NCBI RefSeq assembly: GCF_025938155.1
Contig: NZ_JAPCZG010000002.1
Location: forward strand, 372,001 to 436,000
Length of the DNA stretch: 64,000 nucleotides
From: Novosphingobium sp. KCTC 2891
Lineage (GTDB): Bacteria; Pseudomonadota; Alphaproteobacteria; Sphingomonadales; Sphingomonadaceae
Reading direction: 5' to 3'
Shown: positions 25,445-34,681 of the stretch, piece by piece
How positions within the stretch are numbered: position 1 is the first letter of the stretch
Layout: each line of letters starts with the position of its first letter
The notes under the pieces: model-generated
Seen by the model: only the letters and a program-made list of their open reading frames with translations
Databases searched by the model: none
What the model was told of the DNA's origin: nothing
Program-made: the position numbers and the translations under genes

Positions 25445-26341
25445 ATGTCAAGCACGCGCGCCCACGGCGGCGCCCTTTCGCATCCCTTGCCGCGCCACTA
25501 CGCCGCGCTGCTGGTCGGCAATGTGGCGCTGGCGCTGGGGCCTTGGTCGGTGCGGCTGGCGGATACCGGCCCGGTTGCCTCGGGATTCTGGCGGCTGTTC
25601 CTTGCGCTGCCGCTGCTGGCCGTGCTGGCGGTGCGCAATCGCCAGCCGCTGACCGGCTTCGGCAAGGGCGCGTGGGCGGCGGTGGCAGTGGCGGGCGTGC
25701 TGTTCGCGCTCGATCTGGCGAGCTGGCACATCGGCATCGCGGCCACGCGGCTCGCCAACGCCTCGCTGTTCGGCAATGCGGGCAGCCTGATCCTGATGGC
25801 CTGGGGCGTGATCGCCGCGCATCGCCGTCCGCGCCTGGCGGAGCTGGCCGCGGTCGCCGCTGCGCTGGCCGGCGCGGCAATCCTGCTCGGGCGCTCGCTC
25901 GAGATCGACCACGCCACGCTGGTGGGCGACCTGTTCTGCATCCTCGCCGGGTTCTTCTACGCGTTCTACATCCTGTTGCTGCAGCGCGCCCGCGATCGCT
26001 TCGGCAGCTGGTCGCTGCTGTTCCACGCCAGCCTGACGGGCGCGCCGGTCCTGCTCGGGCTCGCTCTGTTCCTGGGAGAGACGGTCTGGCCGCACAACTG
26101 GTGGCCGCTGGTCGCGCTGACGCTGGGCAGCCAGATCGTGGGGCAGGGGCTGCTGGTCTATGCGCTGCGCCACTTCCCGCCGCTGCTGATCGGCCTTGCG
26201 CTGCTCACCCAGCCCGCTGTCGCCGTGCTGGCGGGCTGGTTCGCGTTCGGCGAAAGCGTGGGCTGGATCGACGGTTTCGGCATGGTGCTGGTGGCCGCCG
26301 CACTGGTGCTGGCGCGGCTGGGCGAGGGGCCGAAGCGCTGA
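25445..26341 (+). CDS. EamA/DMT-family membrane transporter
   Basis: A 298-residue drug/metabolite transporter with ten predicted hydrophobic helices in two EamA repeats (about 20-140 and 160-290); landmarks are SGFWRLFLALPLLA, LANASLFGNAGSLILM and the second-repeat YALRHFPPLLIGLALLTQPAVAVLAGWFAFGE typical ending. The ATG at 25445 follows a divergent promoter region shared with the old yellow enzyme gene. Substrate unknown. Confidence 0.85.
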   Translation: MSSTRAHGGALSHPLPRHYAALLVGNVALALGPWSVRLADTGPVASGFWRLFLALPLLAVLAVRNRQPLTGFGKGAWAAVAVAGVLFALDLASWHIGIAATRLANASLFGNAGSLILMAWGVIAAHRRPRLAELAAVAAALAGAAILLGRSLEIDHATLVGDLFCILAGFFYAFYILLLQRARDRFGSWSLLFHASLTGAPVLLGLALFLGETVWPHNWWPLVALTLGSQIVGQGLLVYALRHFPPLLIGLALLTQPAVAVLAGWFAFGESVGWIDGFGMVLVAAALVLARLGEGPKR

Positions 26342-26553
26342 TCGTGCTGCCTGCCAAATAGGCCCGTTTCGGTTCAGCGCATTGTTTCAAAAAGGTTCTG
26401 GCCGCGCGCGAATCGCCGGTTATACCTTGCCACTGGTTTCAGTTGAAATGAGTCTCCGGTCGCGGGGAAGCTGAAGGGGCCCCGCGGTCCGGCGTCTTGC
26501 TGGGACCGGCTGCACGCTTTTGTGCAGGCCATCCGAACCGGGGGTTGGATTCC

Positions 26554-28206
26554 ATGCCTGACAAATCGCTTATGACCGCAAGGTCGCTTTCCGCCGAAAG
26601 CCTGCTTTCGGCCAATCCGCTTGCCGATGCCTTTGAAACGCTGGGAACGCCGGTGGAGATCGGCCTGACCTCGCTCACCGTCACGTCGCCGGTGGGCTTC
26701 AACCTCGACGATTATGCCGGGCTGTCGTTCCGCAACAAGCCGATCCTGGGACTGGACGGGGTGAAGGCCCATATCGATTCGGGTACCACGCTGGCCGCGC
26801 CCAATGGCGTCATCACCTACAGCTTCACCGATCTGTCGCACCTGACCGGGCTCTACAACAATCCGACCGTGGGCTTCACCTCGGCCTATGGCTTCTCGCC
26901 GTTCAGCGCGCAGCAGCGCGTGGAAGCGCGCGCTTCGATCCAGCTGTGGGACGATCTCGTTTCCGCGAAGTTCGTGGAGAAGAACGGCACCGGGGCGGAT
27001 ATCCAGTTCGCCAATTCGTGGGACCCGGCGCAGGCCTATGCCTATTATCCCGGCCAGCAGGGCTACAAGTTCCAGTCCGACGTGTTCGTGGCCGATCCCT
27101 CGATCAACTGGACCAACGCGTGGTTCGGCTTCGGCGGGTATGGCAAGACGACGCTGGTGCACGAGCTGGGCCACACGCTCGGCCTGTCGCATCCGGGCAA
27201 CTACAACTACGATCCCAACCTCGATCTCACGTATGCCAACTACGCCGAATATGCGCAGGACAGCACGCAATACACGATCATGTCCTACTGGGATGCGGTG
27301 GAGACGGGTGCCAACATCATCGACTGGAATACCGTGTTCTATGGCAACGCGCAGACGCCGCTGCTGCACGATATCCTGACGATCCAGTCGAAGTATGGCG
27401 CGGACGCCGCCACGCGCGCCGGCAACACCACCTATGGCTTCAACAGCAATGCCGGGAACGTGGTCTACGACTTCTCGAAGAACGCCTATCCCTACCTGTC
27501 GATCTACGACGCGGGCGGCATCGACACGCTCGACCTGTCGGGCTTCAACGCCTCGCAGCAGATCGATCTTCATGCCGGATCGTTCAGTTCGGTGGGGCAA
27601 GCGGTGCAGAACGCGGCCACGGTCAACGCCAACCGCGCCGATCTCAACGCGCTGGCGGGCTATACCGTGGCCGGGACGGCGACCCAGACCGGGTTGGACA
27701 ACACCGCCAACCGCTTCATGACCGCCAATGCGGACAATATCGCGGGCGACACGGGCGTCAGCGGGGTGCGCGCGACCGAGTACATGAACCTGTCGATCGC
27801 TTATGGCACCACCATCGAGAACGCCATCGGCGGATCGGCGCGCGACGTGATCTGGGGCAACCAGGTGGCCAACGTGCTGAAGGGCATGGGCGGCGACGAC
27901 GTGCTCGACGGGTTCGAGGGCAAGGACACGCTCTATGGCGGTGCTGGCGCGGATGTGTTCCAGTTCCACATCGTGGAGAAGGGCGACACCATCGCCGACT
28001 TCCTTTCCGGCACCGACAGGATCGACCTGCGCGATACGGGCATCGACCTGACGTGGATCGGCGGGGCTGCGTTCAGCGGTGCGGCGGGCGAACTGCGCTT
28101 TGCCGGCGGGCATCTGATGGCGGACGTCAATGGCGACAAGCTGGCCGATCTCGACGTGACGGTGATCGGCTCGGCCGTGGTGCAGGGCGACGTGCTGTTC
28201 CTCTGA
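26554..28206 (+). CDS. Serralysin-like M10 metalloprotease with C-terminal RTX region
   Basis: Secreted zinc metalloprotease of 550 residues. The zinc site HELGHTLGLSHPG has ligands His203, His207 and His213 with Glu204 as base; the methionine turn is in IMSYWDA. A Peptidase_M10_C region follows, with short Ca-binding RTX nonapeptides (MGGDDVLDGFEGKDTLYGGAGADVF, roughly residues 450-475) and a hydrophobic C-terminus ending VVQGDVLFL, as in type I secretion substrates. No N-terminal signal peptide is visible, consistent with type I export, but no ABC exporter or inhibitor gene is in the window. The ATG at 26554 is the first well placed start. Confidence 0.87.
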   Translation: MPDKSLMTARSLSAESLLSANPLADAFETLGTPVEIGLTSLTVTSPVGFNLDDYAGLSFRNKPILGLDGVKAHIDSGTTLAAPNGVITYSFTDLSHLTGLYNNPTVGFTSAYGFSPFSAQQRVEARASIQLWDDLVSAKFVEKNGTGADIQFANSWDPAQAYAYYPGQQGYKFQSDVFVADPSINWTNAWFGFGGYGKTTLVHELGHTLGLSHPGNYNYDPNLDLTYANYAEYAQDSTQYTIMSYWDAVETGANIIDWNTVFYGNAQTPLLHDILTIQSKYGADAATRAGNTTYGFNSNAGNVVYDFSKNAYPYLSIYDAGGIDTLDLSGFNASQQIDLHAGSFSSVGQAVQNAATVNANRADLNALAGYTVAGTATQTGLDNTANRFMTANADNIAGDTGVSGVRATEYMNLSIAYGTTIENAIGGSARDVIWGNQVANVLKGMGGDDVLDGFEGKDTLYGGAGADVFQFHIVEKGDTIADFLSGTDRIDLRDTGIDLTWIGGAAFSGAAGELRFAGGHLMADVNGDKLADLDVTVIGSAVVQGDVLFL

Positions 28207-28224
28207 CGCCAGCGCCTGAATGAG

Positions 28225-28261
28225 AAAAGGGGCGGCTCCCGGTTGGGTGCCGCCCCTTTTT
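28225..28261. terminator. Intrinsic terminator after the metalloprotease (bidirectional)
   Basis: Arms AAAAGGGGCGGC (28225-28236) and GCCGCCCCTTTT (28249-28260), with a T-run continuing. Lies between the convergent protease and nadA genes and should serve both. Confidence 0.8.
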
Positions 28262-28285
28262 CGTGGGTGCCGTGCGCGCGCGCTG

Positions 28286-29284
28286 TCAGCTGCCGAAAGG
28301 CCTGGCGCCCAGATCGCCCATGCCGACCGTCCCGCTCGCCATGTCGAGCATCCGGTCGAGGCTCTTCTTGGCGGCGAGGCGCAGGTCCTCGTCCATCTCG
28401 ATGCGCGGCTGGAGGTCGCGCAGCGCGAGGTAGAGCTTCTCCATGGTGTTGAGCGCCATGTAGGGGCAGATGTTGCAGTTGCAGTTGCCGTCCGCACCCG
28501 GCGCGCCGATGAACGTCTTGTGCGGCATCGCCAGTTCCATCTGGTGGATGATGTGCGGCTCGGTGGCGACGATCAGCGTGTCGCCTTCCATCGTCTTGGC
28601 ATATTGCAGGATGCCGCTGGTCGAGCCGACGTAATCCGCATGATCGACGATGTGCGGCGGGCATTCGGGATGCGCCGCGATGGGCGCATCGGGATGCAGC
28701 GCCTTGAGCTTGAGCAGCTCCGTTTCCGAGAACGCTTCGTGCACGATGCACACGCCCGGCCACAGCAGCATGTCGCGGCCGAACTTGCGGTTGAGATAGC
28801 CGCCAAGGTGCCGGTCGGGGCCGAAGATGATCTTCTGCTCGGGCGGGATCTGCGCAAGGATCGTTTCCGCGCTGGAAGAGGTGACGATGACGTCGGACAG
28901 CGCCTTCACCTCGGTCGAGCAATTGATGTAGGTCAGCGCGATGTGATCGGGGTGCGCCTCGCGGAAAGCCTTGAACTTGTCCGGCGGGCAGGAATCCTCG
29001 AGGCTGCATCCTGCGTCGAGATCGGGCAGCACCACGATCTTGTCGGGGCTGAGGATCTTGGCGGTATCGGCCATGAACTTCACGCCGCAGAACGCGATCA
29101 CGTCCGCGTCGGTGGCCGCGGCCTTGCGCGAGAGTTCGAGGCTGTCGCCGACGAAATCGGCGAGGTCCTGGATTTCCGGGCGCTGATAGTAATGCGCGAG
29201 GATCACCGCATTGCGTTCCTTGCGGAGGCGGTCGATTTCGGCGCGGAGGTCAAGGCCGGAAAGGTTCGTCGGTTGCGCGGTCAT
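28286..29284 (-). CDS. nadA: Quinolinate synthase
   Basis: [4Fe-4S] enzyme that condenses iminoaspartate and dihydroxyacetone phosphate into quinolinate for NAD synthesis. The 332-residue protein has AHYYQRPEIQDLAD near residues 30-43, GDSLELSR, three cluster-cysteine regions (Cys93 in AGCSLEDSC, the Cys in GVCIVHEAF, the C-terminal NCNCNICPYM), VTSSSAE and HPECPPHIVDHADYVGSTSG. The family triad of homologous subdomains is complete. nadB and nadC are not in the window. Confidence 0.95.
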   Translation of the reverse strand: MTAQPTNLSGLDLRAEIDRLRKERNAVILAHYYQRPEIQDLADFVGDSLELSRKAAATDADVIAFCGVKFMADTAKILSPDKIVVLPDLDAGCSLEDSCPPDKFKAFREAHPDHIALTYINCSTEVKALSDVIVTSSSAETILAQIPPEQKIIFGPDRHLGGYLNRKFGRDMLLWPGVCIVHEAFSETELLKLKALHPDAPIAAHPECPPHIVDHADYVGSTSGILQYAKTMEGDTLIVATEPHIIHQMELAMPHKTFIGAPGADGNCNCNICPYMALNTMEKLYLALRDLQPRIEMDEDLRLAAKKSLDRMLDMASGTVGMGDLGARPFGS

Positions 29285-29350
29285 CCAAGGTTCCCCTGCC
29301 GGAACGGGCGGATCGGTGCCGTTCCGGACAGGGGGGACTTAGGGACGCCA

Positions 29351-30094
29351 TCAGGCTGCGGCAATACCCTGCGCGAGCGCGGCGAACGGCGCATAGGCAG
29401 TGAGTGCTATGATTGCGGCCTGTTCCGCCACGATCACCACCGGGCCGACCAGCGTGGCCGGGTGAACGCGGCCCAGGGTGCGCAAGTCGTGCCGCAGCGG
29501 GAAGGCGAACACGGCGATCTGGAACGCGCGCTCGACCCAGGGGCCTGCTGCACCGAGCAGCGGCAGCGGTACCAGCCGCCCGAATGCCGGTTCCGTCACC
29601 AGAATCACGGCGGCCAGCATCAGTCGCTTGTGCCAATCGGCATCGCGGCGCAGCGCCACGGCGGCGGCGGCGAACACGGCGACAAAGCCGCTCACGTCCA
29701 CCCACGTCAGCGCCATGAAATAGGCGTTGCTGAAGAACGGCGGCACGCGGTGCAGCGCCAGCGCCATGGTCGCGGCATTGATGGCGGCGATGGCGATGGC
29801 GGCGGCCAGCACGCACGAAAGAATGCCCAGCTTGCGGTGGGCGTCCAGCGAGCGTGCGCGGCCCAGTCGCGTCTGCACGATGAACACGCCCATCCACCCC
29901 AGCATCAGCAAGCCGTGGGCATGGACCCACCATGGCGCGGTGGCCGGGTGGCTGAAACCGCGCAGCGCGAACTGTCCGAAGGCGAACACCACGAACAGGG
30001 CAAGGCCCACCGCCATGCGCGCATAGAAATCGCGGTCACGGGTTCGAAAAACGGATGATGAAGTTGCAGGCGGTATTGGTGCGGCGGTTGCCAT
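29351..30094 (-). CDS. Polytopic membrane protein, DUF2306-like (unknown function)
   Basis: A 247-residue protein with about seven hydrophobic helices. It has histidines at helix boundaries (PWWVHAHGLLMLGWMGVFI, DAHRKLG, ADWHKRLML), an arrangement seen in heme-binding or redox membrane proteins, but no firm family call can be made. The ATG at 30094 follows GGGAGA at good spacing; longer upstream frames are Arg-rich shadow. Confidence 0.65.
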   Translation of the reverse strand: MATAAPIPPATSSSVFRTRDRDFYARMAVGLALFVVFAFGQFALRGFSHPATAPWWVHAHGLLMLGWMGVFIVQTRLGRARSLDAHRKLGILSCVLAAAIAIAAINAATMALALHRVPPFFSNAYFMALTWVDVSGFVAVFAAAAVALRRDADWHKRLMLAAVILVTEPAFGRLVPLPLLGAAGPWVERAFQIAVFAFPLRHDLRTLGRVHPATLVGPVVIVAEQAAIIALTAYAPFAALAQGIAAA

Positions 30095-30161
30095 TGGTCT
30101 GTCTCCCAGCAGTCCCGCAGCGCGCATTACGCCCGGGATCGCCGGCTTCCAATGACGCCCG

Positions 30162-30839
30162 TCACATCGGAGTCGGCTCTCCGTCGAAAGATACCACGAC
30201 TTTGACGTCGCCGTATCCGGCAACTTGCAGCGGGATCGCGAGGTTCTGGCGGATCGCATCCTTCGCCGCGCCGCGCGCCAGCGACATCAGCACTGGATTG
30301 GCGGCCTGTTCCACGGCGAGCCGTTCGGCGAGGCGGGTGTTGTCGCGCGTCAGCTTGTCCTGCGCCTCACGCGTGATCCACACGCCTTCGCGCAAGTATT
30401 GCGCGCGCGCCTCGTCCATGTTGGGTCGGCCGACGGTGAGCGCGGGGAGCTTGACCGAGAGCGTCTTGGTCCCGGCATTCCACGCCATGCGGTCGCGCCC
30501 CATGCGCGAAAGGTCGAGCGTGTAGTCCACGCGCGCGGGGATGACCGCCACCTGCTTCGACTTGACCAGTCCGAACAGGCGCGCGTCGTCGCTCGACACC
30601 ACCGGGGCGAGCTGCGCGCTGAACACGGTCAGGCGGTTCTGCTTCTCGAAAGCGACGAGGCTGGTGGCAAGCGGGTCGCCGATGTCCTCGGGCTTCAGGA
30701 GGCGCCAGGCGAGGAACGCGGCGATCGCCAGCGCGGCGAGAAACAGCAGCCAGGGCAACGCCGAGGCGCGTGCGAGCGGGCTTTCTTGCCGCAGGGCGGG
30801 CTTCGGGGGCGCTGCGGCGGGGGTCACGTCAGGGTCCAT
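30162..30839 (-). CDS. DUF4230 family membrane-anchored protein
   Basis: A 225-residue protein with one N-terminal membrane helix (about residues 27-47) after a short Pro/Ala-rich tail, and an extracytoplasmic DUF4230 domain. Typical family features are LTVFSAQLAPVV, VIPARVDYTLDLSRM, the LPALTVGRPNMDE segment and the final YGDVKVVVSFDGE. Function unknown. Its start overlaps the end of the upstream MBL hydrolase by 16 bases on the same strand, so the two are likely translationally linked. Confidence 0.75.
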   Translation of the reverse strand: MDPDVTPAAAPPKPALRQESPLARASALPWLLFLAALAIAAFLAWRLLKPEDIGDPLATSLVAFEKQNRLTVFSAQLAPVVSSDDARLFGLVKSKQVAVIPARVDYTLDLSRMGRDRMAWNAGTKTLSVKLPALTVGRPNMDEARAQYLREGVWITREAQDKLTRDNTRLAERLAVEQAANPVLMSLARGAAKDAIRQNLAIPLQVAGYGDVKVVVSFDGEPTPM

Positions 30840-31744
30840 ATATCCCCCGAACCGGCGACGCGGCCCTGTCGTTCCAGATCGACCAGGTGCGCGAGCACCG
30901 AACGACCGGCCGCGCCGGCGAGGCGCGGGTCGAGACCCTTGTACATCGCCGCGACCATGGCCGGGATTTCGTGCGGGGCCTGTTCCAGCAGCTTGACGAT
31001 CTGGCGCTCGCGCTGGCGGCGGTGGCCCATCATGCCGCGCACGAACTGGCGCGGATTGTCGATCTGGGGGCCGTGCGCCGGGTAATAGACGCGGTCCTCG
31101 CGCTCCTGCAGCTTCTGGAGCGACTGCATATAGGCGCCCATGTCGCCATCGGGCGGGGAGACGACGCTGGTCGACCAGCCCATCACGTGGTCGCCGGTGA
31201 ACAGCGCGCCGCTCTGGACGATGGAATAGCACAAGTGGTTGCTGGTGTGCCCCGGGGTCGCCACCGCCTCGATCGTCCAGCCGTCACCGGCCAGCCGCTC
31301 GCCGTCGACCAGCACCCGGTCTGGGGCATAGGTGGGATCGAACGATGCATCGGCGCGCGGGCCGTCGTCGGCCAGCACCAGCGGCGCGCAGCCGATGATC
31401 GGCGCGCCCGTTGCCTGCTGGAGCGGGCGTGCGGCCGGGCTGTGATCGCGGTGGGTGTGGGTGCACAGGATCGCCACGATCCGGGCCTCGCCTGCGGCCG
31501 CGACGATCGCTTCGACATGGCCTTCGCCGTTAGTATCGGCATGGCCGGCCACGCCGGTGCCGGTGGGGCCGGGATCGATCACCGCGATTTCCGCCCCGCG
31601 GCCCACCAGATAGGTCTGGGTGCCGGTGAAGGTATAGGGCGAAGGATTGGGTGCGAGCACTCGCCGCACGAGCGGTTCAAGTTCCACGGCGATGCCGGTG
31701 TTCCACGTGGAACTGTCCGCGAGCGAGATGTCGTTGCTGGCCAT
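30824..31744 (-). CDS. LACTB2-like MBL-fold metallohydrolase
   Basis: A metallo-beta-lactamase-fold hydrolase of 306 residues. Metal ligands are His96, His98, Asp100 and His101 in CTHTHRDHSP; later ligands are in TPGHTSNHLCY, LFTGDHVMGW and AHGPQI. A C-terminal winged-helix-like tail from about residue 235 (RERQIVKLLEQ) matches the LACTB2/RNase-like branch, whose members are RNases or glyoxalase-II-like hydrolases. The substrate is not determined by sequence. Upstream gene of a pair with DUF4230. Confidence 0.85.
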   Translation of the reverse strand: MASNDISLADSSTWNTGIAVELEPLVRRVLAPNPSPYTFTGTQTYLVGRGAEIAVIDPGPTGTGVAGHADTNGEGHVEAIVAAAGEARIVAILCTHTHRDHSPAARPLQQATGAPIIGCAPLVLADDGPRADASFDPTYAPDRVLVDGERLAGDGWTIEAVATPGHTSNHLCYSIVQSGALFTGDHVMGWSTSVVSPPDGDMGAYMQSLQKLQEREDRVYYPAHGPQIDNPRQFVRGMMGHRRQRERQIVKLLEQAPHEIPAMVAAMYKGLDPRLAGAAGRSVLAHLVDLERQGRVAGSGDIWTLT

Positions 31745-31816
31745 GGAACAGCTATGGGGATTGCGGCGCGGCTAAGCAATATTGCCAGCGTGGCGATTGC
31801 ACTCCAAGATGCCGCC

Positions 31817-33301
31817 ATGGAGCCGCCCTTTACCTGGGATCTTGCGGTGATCGGAGGCGGGGTCAACGGCGCTGCGATCGCACGCGACGCCGCCGGGCGC
31901 GGCCTTTCCGTGCTTTTGCTGGAACGCGGCGACCTGGCGCAAGGCACATCCTCGGCCTCGACCAAGCTGATCCATGGCGGCCTGCGTTATCTGGAACACC
32001 GCGAATTCGCGCTGGTGCGGGAATCGCTGCACGAGCGCGAGATCCTGTGGCGGCAGGCGCCGCACATCGTCTGGCCGATGCGCTTCGTGGTGCCGCTGGT
32101 GGGCGAGGGCCGCCCGGCGTGGATGCTGCGCGCCGGGCTTTGGCTCTACGACCACATGGGCGGGCGCGAGGCGCTGCCGCCGACCGCGCGCGTCGATCTC
32201 TCAGGCGAGATGGGCCTGCGCGAGCGTATCCGTGCGGGTTACGAATATTCGGACTGCTGGGTGGACGATGCGCGGCTGGTGGTTCTGCTGGCGCGCGATG
32301 CGGCCGATCGCGGGGCGGAAGTGGTCACCCGCTGCGAAGTGACGCGGCTGGCGCGCGAGGGCAGCGGTTGGCGGATCGAGACGCGCGGGGCCAACGGGGG
32401 CGAGCCTTTCCGCGCGGCAATGGTGGTCAATGCCGCCGGGCCGCAGGTGGGCGGGGTGATGGACCTTGCGCACGAGGCGCGGCCGCCGCTGCTGCGCCGG
32501 GTGCGCGGCTCGCACATCGTGGTGCCGCGCCTGCACGACGATCCGCGGGCGCTGTTCCTGCAGCTGGCCGACGGGCGGATCTGCTTCGCCATCCCCTATG
32601 AGCACGCGTTCACCCTGATCGGCACGACCGATTCGGAAGAGGGGGCGGACATCGACCCGCCGCGGCCCAGCGCCGCCGAAATTGCCTATCTGTGCGAGGC
32701 GGTGGGCCGCTATTTCCGCCGCCCGCCCACACCCGCCGATGTCGTCTGGGCTTTCGCCGGCGTGCGGCTGCTGGCCGACGACGGCAGCGGCAAGCCCGAA
32801 GCGGCGACGCGCGGCTACCATTTCGATCTGGACCGGGGACGCGATGCGCATTCGGCGCCGTTGCTGTCGGTGCTGGGCGGCAAGATCACCACGCACCGCA
32901 CGCTGGCCGAAGCGGCGCTGGAGCGGCTGGGGATCGAGGCCGATACCGGCTGGACCGCGACCGCGCCGCTGCCCGGCGGCGATTTCGTGCCCGACGGGCT
33001 GGACGAGGCGGACAACCTGATCTCGCTCGAGCAGGAAATCGCGGTCCAGTCGCCGGGAATGGCGCGGCCGGTGGTGCACCGGCTGGCGCGCGCCTATGGC
33101 ACCGAGGCGCTGCGCTTCGTCCGCGCGGACATGGGCCGCGATTTCGGACATGGCTTCAGCGAAGCGGAACTCGAACACCTGATGCGGCGCGAATGGGCGG
33201 TCACTGCAGAAGACGTGCTGTGGCGGCGCAGCAAGGCGGGACTGCGCTTCGATGCCGCCCAAGTGGCCGCACTGTCGGCCGCGATGGGGGAGGGTGCCTA
33301 A
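31817..33301 (+). CDS. glpD: Glycerol-3-phosphate dehydrogenase (quinone-linked)
   Basis: Membrane-associated FAD enzyme that oxidises sn-glycerol-3-phosphate to dihydroxyacetone phosphate and feeds quinone. The 494-residue protein has the FAD loop IGGGVNGAAIARDAAGRG (GxGxxG at 13-18), the family signature SSASTKLIHGGLRYLE, YSDCWVDDARLV, GTTDSEEG, and a C-terminal helical domain. glpK and glpF are absent, so glycerophosphodiester or lipid-derived substrate is as likely as free glycerol. The ATG at 31817 fits the family start. Confidence 0.93.
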   Translation: MEPPFTWDLAVIGGGVNGAAIARDAAGRGLSVLLLERGDLAQGTSSASTKLIHGGLRYLEHREFALVRESLHEREILWRQAPHIVWPMRFVVPLVGEGRPAWMLRAGLWLYDHMGGREALPPTARVDLSGEMGLRERIRAGYEYSDCWVDDARLVVLLARDAADRGAEVVTRCEVTRLAREGSGWRIETRGANGGEPFRAAMVVNAAGPQVGGVMDLAHEARPPLLRRVRGSHIVVPRLHDDPRALFLQLADGRICFAIPYEHAFTLIGTTDSEEGADIDPPRPSAAEIAYLCEAVGRYFRRPPTPADVVWAFAGVRLLADDGSGKPEAATRGYHFDLDRGRDAHSAPLLSVLGGKITTHRTLAEAALERLGIEADTGWTATAPLPGGDFVPDGLDEADNLISLEQEIAVQSPGMARPVVHRLARAYGTEALRFVRADMGRDFGHGFSEAELEHLMRREWAVTAEDVLWRRSKAGLRFDAAQVAALSAAMGEGA

Positions 33302-33307
33302 CGGCGG

Positions 33308-33793
33308 CTAGCTCGCGCGCTGGACAGAGGCGGCGATCCTTTCGCGCAGCCGCCGCACCGCGCTGCCGTCCGAATCGGAGGGGCCGGGCTGCGCCAGGCC
33401 CCTCCAGGCGCGATCCAGCCGCTGGATGCGCTCGTAAAGCCGCTCGCTTTCGTGGACGAGCCGGTGGGCATCATTCGGCAGCCCGGCGAGCGCGCCGCGG
33501 TCACTGGCCGGGAAGTTGGCGATGATTCGGCCGTGGCGGCGCAGCTGGAGTTCGGAAAGCTCGCCCGCGAAATAGGCGCGGTGATTGAGCAGCCAGGCGA
33601 GGCAATGCATCACCCGGGTGGTCGTGCGCAGCGCTTCGCAGCTGAGCTGCACGCGCACGATATCCTCGATGCCCGCGCTGGCGGTGTCGCTCCGCAGCCG
33701 CTCGAAGCGCTGGCGCACCTCGTCGGCAAGGACCAGCGCTTCGGCATAGAGGGCTTCGACGATGCGCGGATTGAGGGTTGGCGTGAGGTCCAT
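33308..33793 (-). CDS. DUF1465 family protein
   Basis: A 161-residue, largely alpha-helical cytosolic protein of a family confined to alphaproteobacteria. The conserved core is RTTTRVMHCLAWLLNHRAYFAGELSELQLRRHGR in short segments around residues 55-90. No catalytic signature; function unknown, often kept near cell-cycle or envelope genes. It converges on glpD with 6 bases between. Start at 33793 gives the typical N-terminus. Confidence 0.78.
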   Translation of the reverse strand: MDLTPTLNPRIVEALYAEALVLADEVRQRFERLRSDTASAGIEDIVRVQLSCEALRTTTRVMHCLAWLLNHRAYFAGELSELQLRRHGRIIANFPASDRGALAGLPNDAHRLVHESERLYERIQRLDRAWRGLAQPGPSDSDGSAVRRLRERIAASVQRAS

Positions 33794-33922
33794 CCCGCGC
33801 TCTCTAGCCCCGCAAGGGAGGCCGCCTCAACACGCCTCGGCCGAAAGGTTAACGCCGGTTCGGGAGTGTGCCGTTACGGCACGCAGGGGGTATTGCCGGC
33901 CCCTTGGCCCAAGCTGTTCGTT

Positions 33923-34120
33923 TCAGGCGATAATGTCGGGAATGAGGTAATCCTCGAGAATCGCGATCTGGTCGCGGATCCGCAATTTCCGTTTTTTCAG
34001 ACGGGCGATCTGCAGCTGGTCGTGCGGCCCGGCTCCGGACAGGGCATCGATGGCGGCGTCGAGATCGCGGTGTTCAAGGCGCAGCGTTTCGAGTCGCTTG
34101 CGCATTTCGTCTTCGGTCAC
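33923..34120 (-). CDS. YdcH-like DUF465 protein
   Basis: A 65-residue helical-hairpin protein; the family core LEHRDLDAAI ... QIARLKKRKLRIRDQI is present. DUF465 proteins are small, charged and of unknown role. It is divergent from a second DUF465 gene 220 bases away. Confidence 0.8.
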   Translation of the reverse strand: MTEDEMRKRLETLRLEHRDLDAAIDALSGAGPHDQLQIARLKKRKLRIRDQIAILEDYLIPDIIA

Positions 34121-34340
34121 ACACTACACTCCCTCGCGGCGGTCCGTTGGCGGCGTCGATATACGGACTGACCCGGACCCACCGCGCCCTGACGCGGTTT
34201 GGCTTGCAAGATACGGCGAATGTGGGAGCATGACAACGCGCCCGCTCGGATGAGTCGGGGCGGACGCCAAATCCCGCGCAGGACAAGGGTTCTGCGCGGG
34301 GACGATGGACGGGAATTGCCCAACCACAGGAGGTAGCCGC

Positions 34341-34499
34341 ATGGAAACATCGCACGTCAGCGCCCTGCATACGAAGCACGCCGGTCTCGAACGCCGGATT
34401 GCCGAGGAATTGTTGCGGCCTGCACCGGACGAGAACCTCGTGATGGAACTGAAAAAGCGCAAGTTGCGCATCAAGGAAGAACTCGCGCAGTCGCATTGA
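34341..34499 (+). CDS. Second YdcH-like DUF465 protein
   Basis: A 52-residue paralogue of the divergent neighbour: the core LHTKHAGLERRIAEE and LVMELKKRKLRIKEEL repeats the same KKRKLRI motif. A strong ribosome site AGGAGGT (34328-34334) precedes the ATG; an upstream in-frame ATG at 34305 lacks this. A GC-rich hairpin follows at about 34524-34553 and may act as a terminator. Confidence 0.8.
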   Translation: METSHVSALHTKHAGLERRIAEELLRPAPDENLVMELKKRKLRIKEELAQSH

Positions 34500-34681
34500 C
34501 GCGCTTCTTCCTCGCGGAATCGACCGGCCCGGCACGCATGGCCGGGGCCGGTCCTTCCCCAGATATCCCCCGATCCGGCCCGCATGGTTCAGGTTGCGGC
34601 TTGTGAATACGTTTCCCACCGATGAATAATCCGCATTTGGCGGTGCTTGCCGTTTGCAAGCGCGGACCGGTAGGCTAGGCC

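Noticed and set aside
26342-26553. Possible regulatory element upstream of the metalloprotease
   Set aside because: Only ordinary intergenic sequence is seen; no repeat, operator or riboswitch-like structure could be supported.
34524-34553. GC-rich hairpin after the second DUF465 gene
   Set aside because: The stem is good but no T-run follows, so it is only mentioned with that gene rather than called a terminator.
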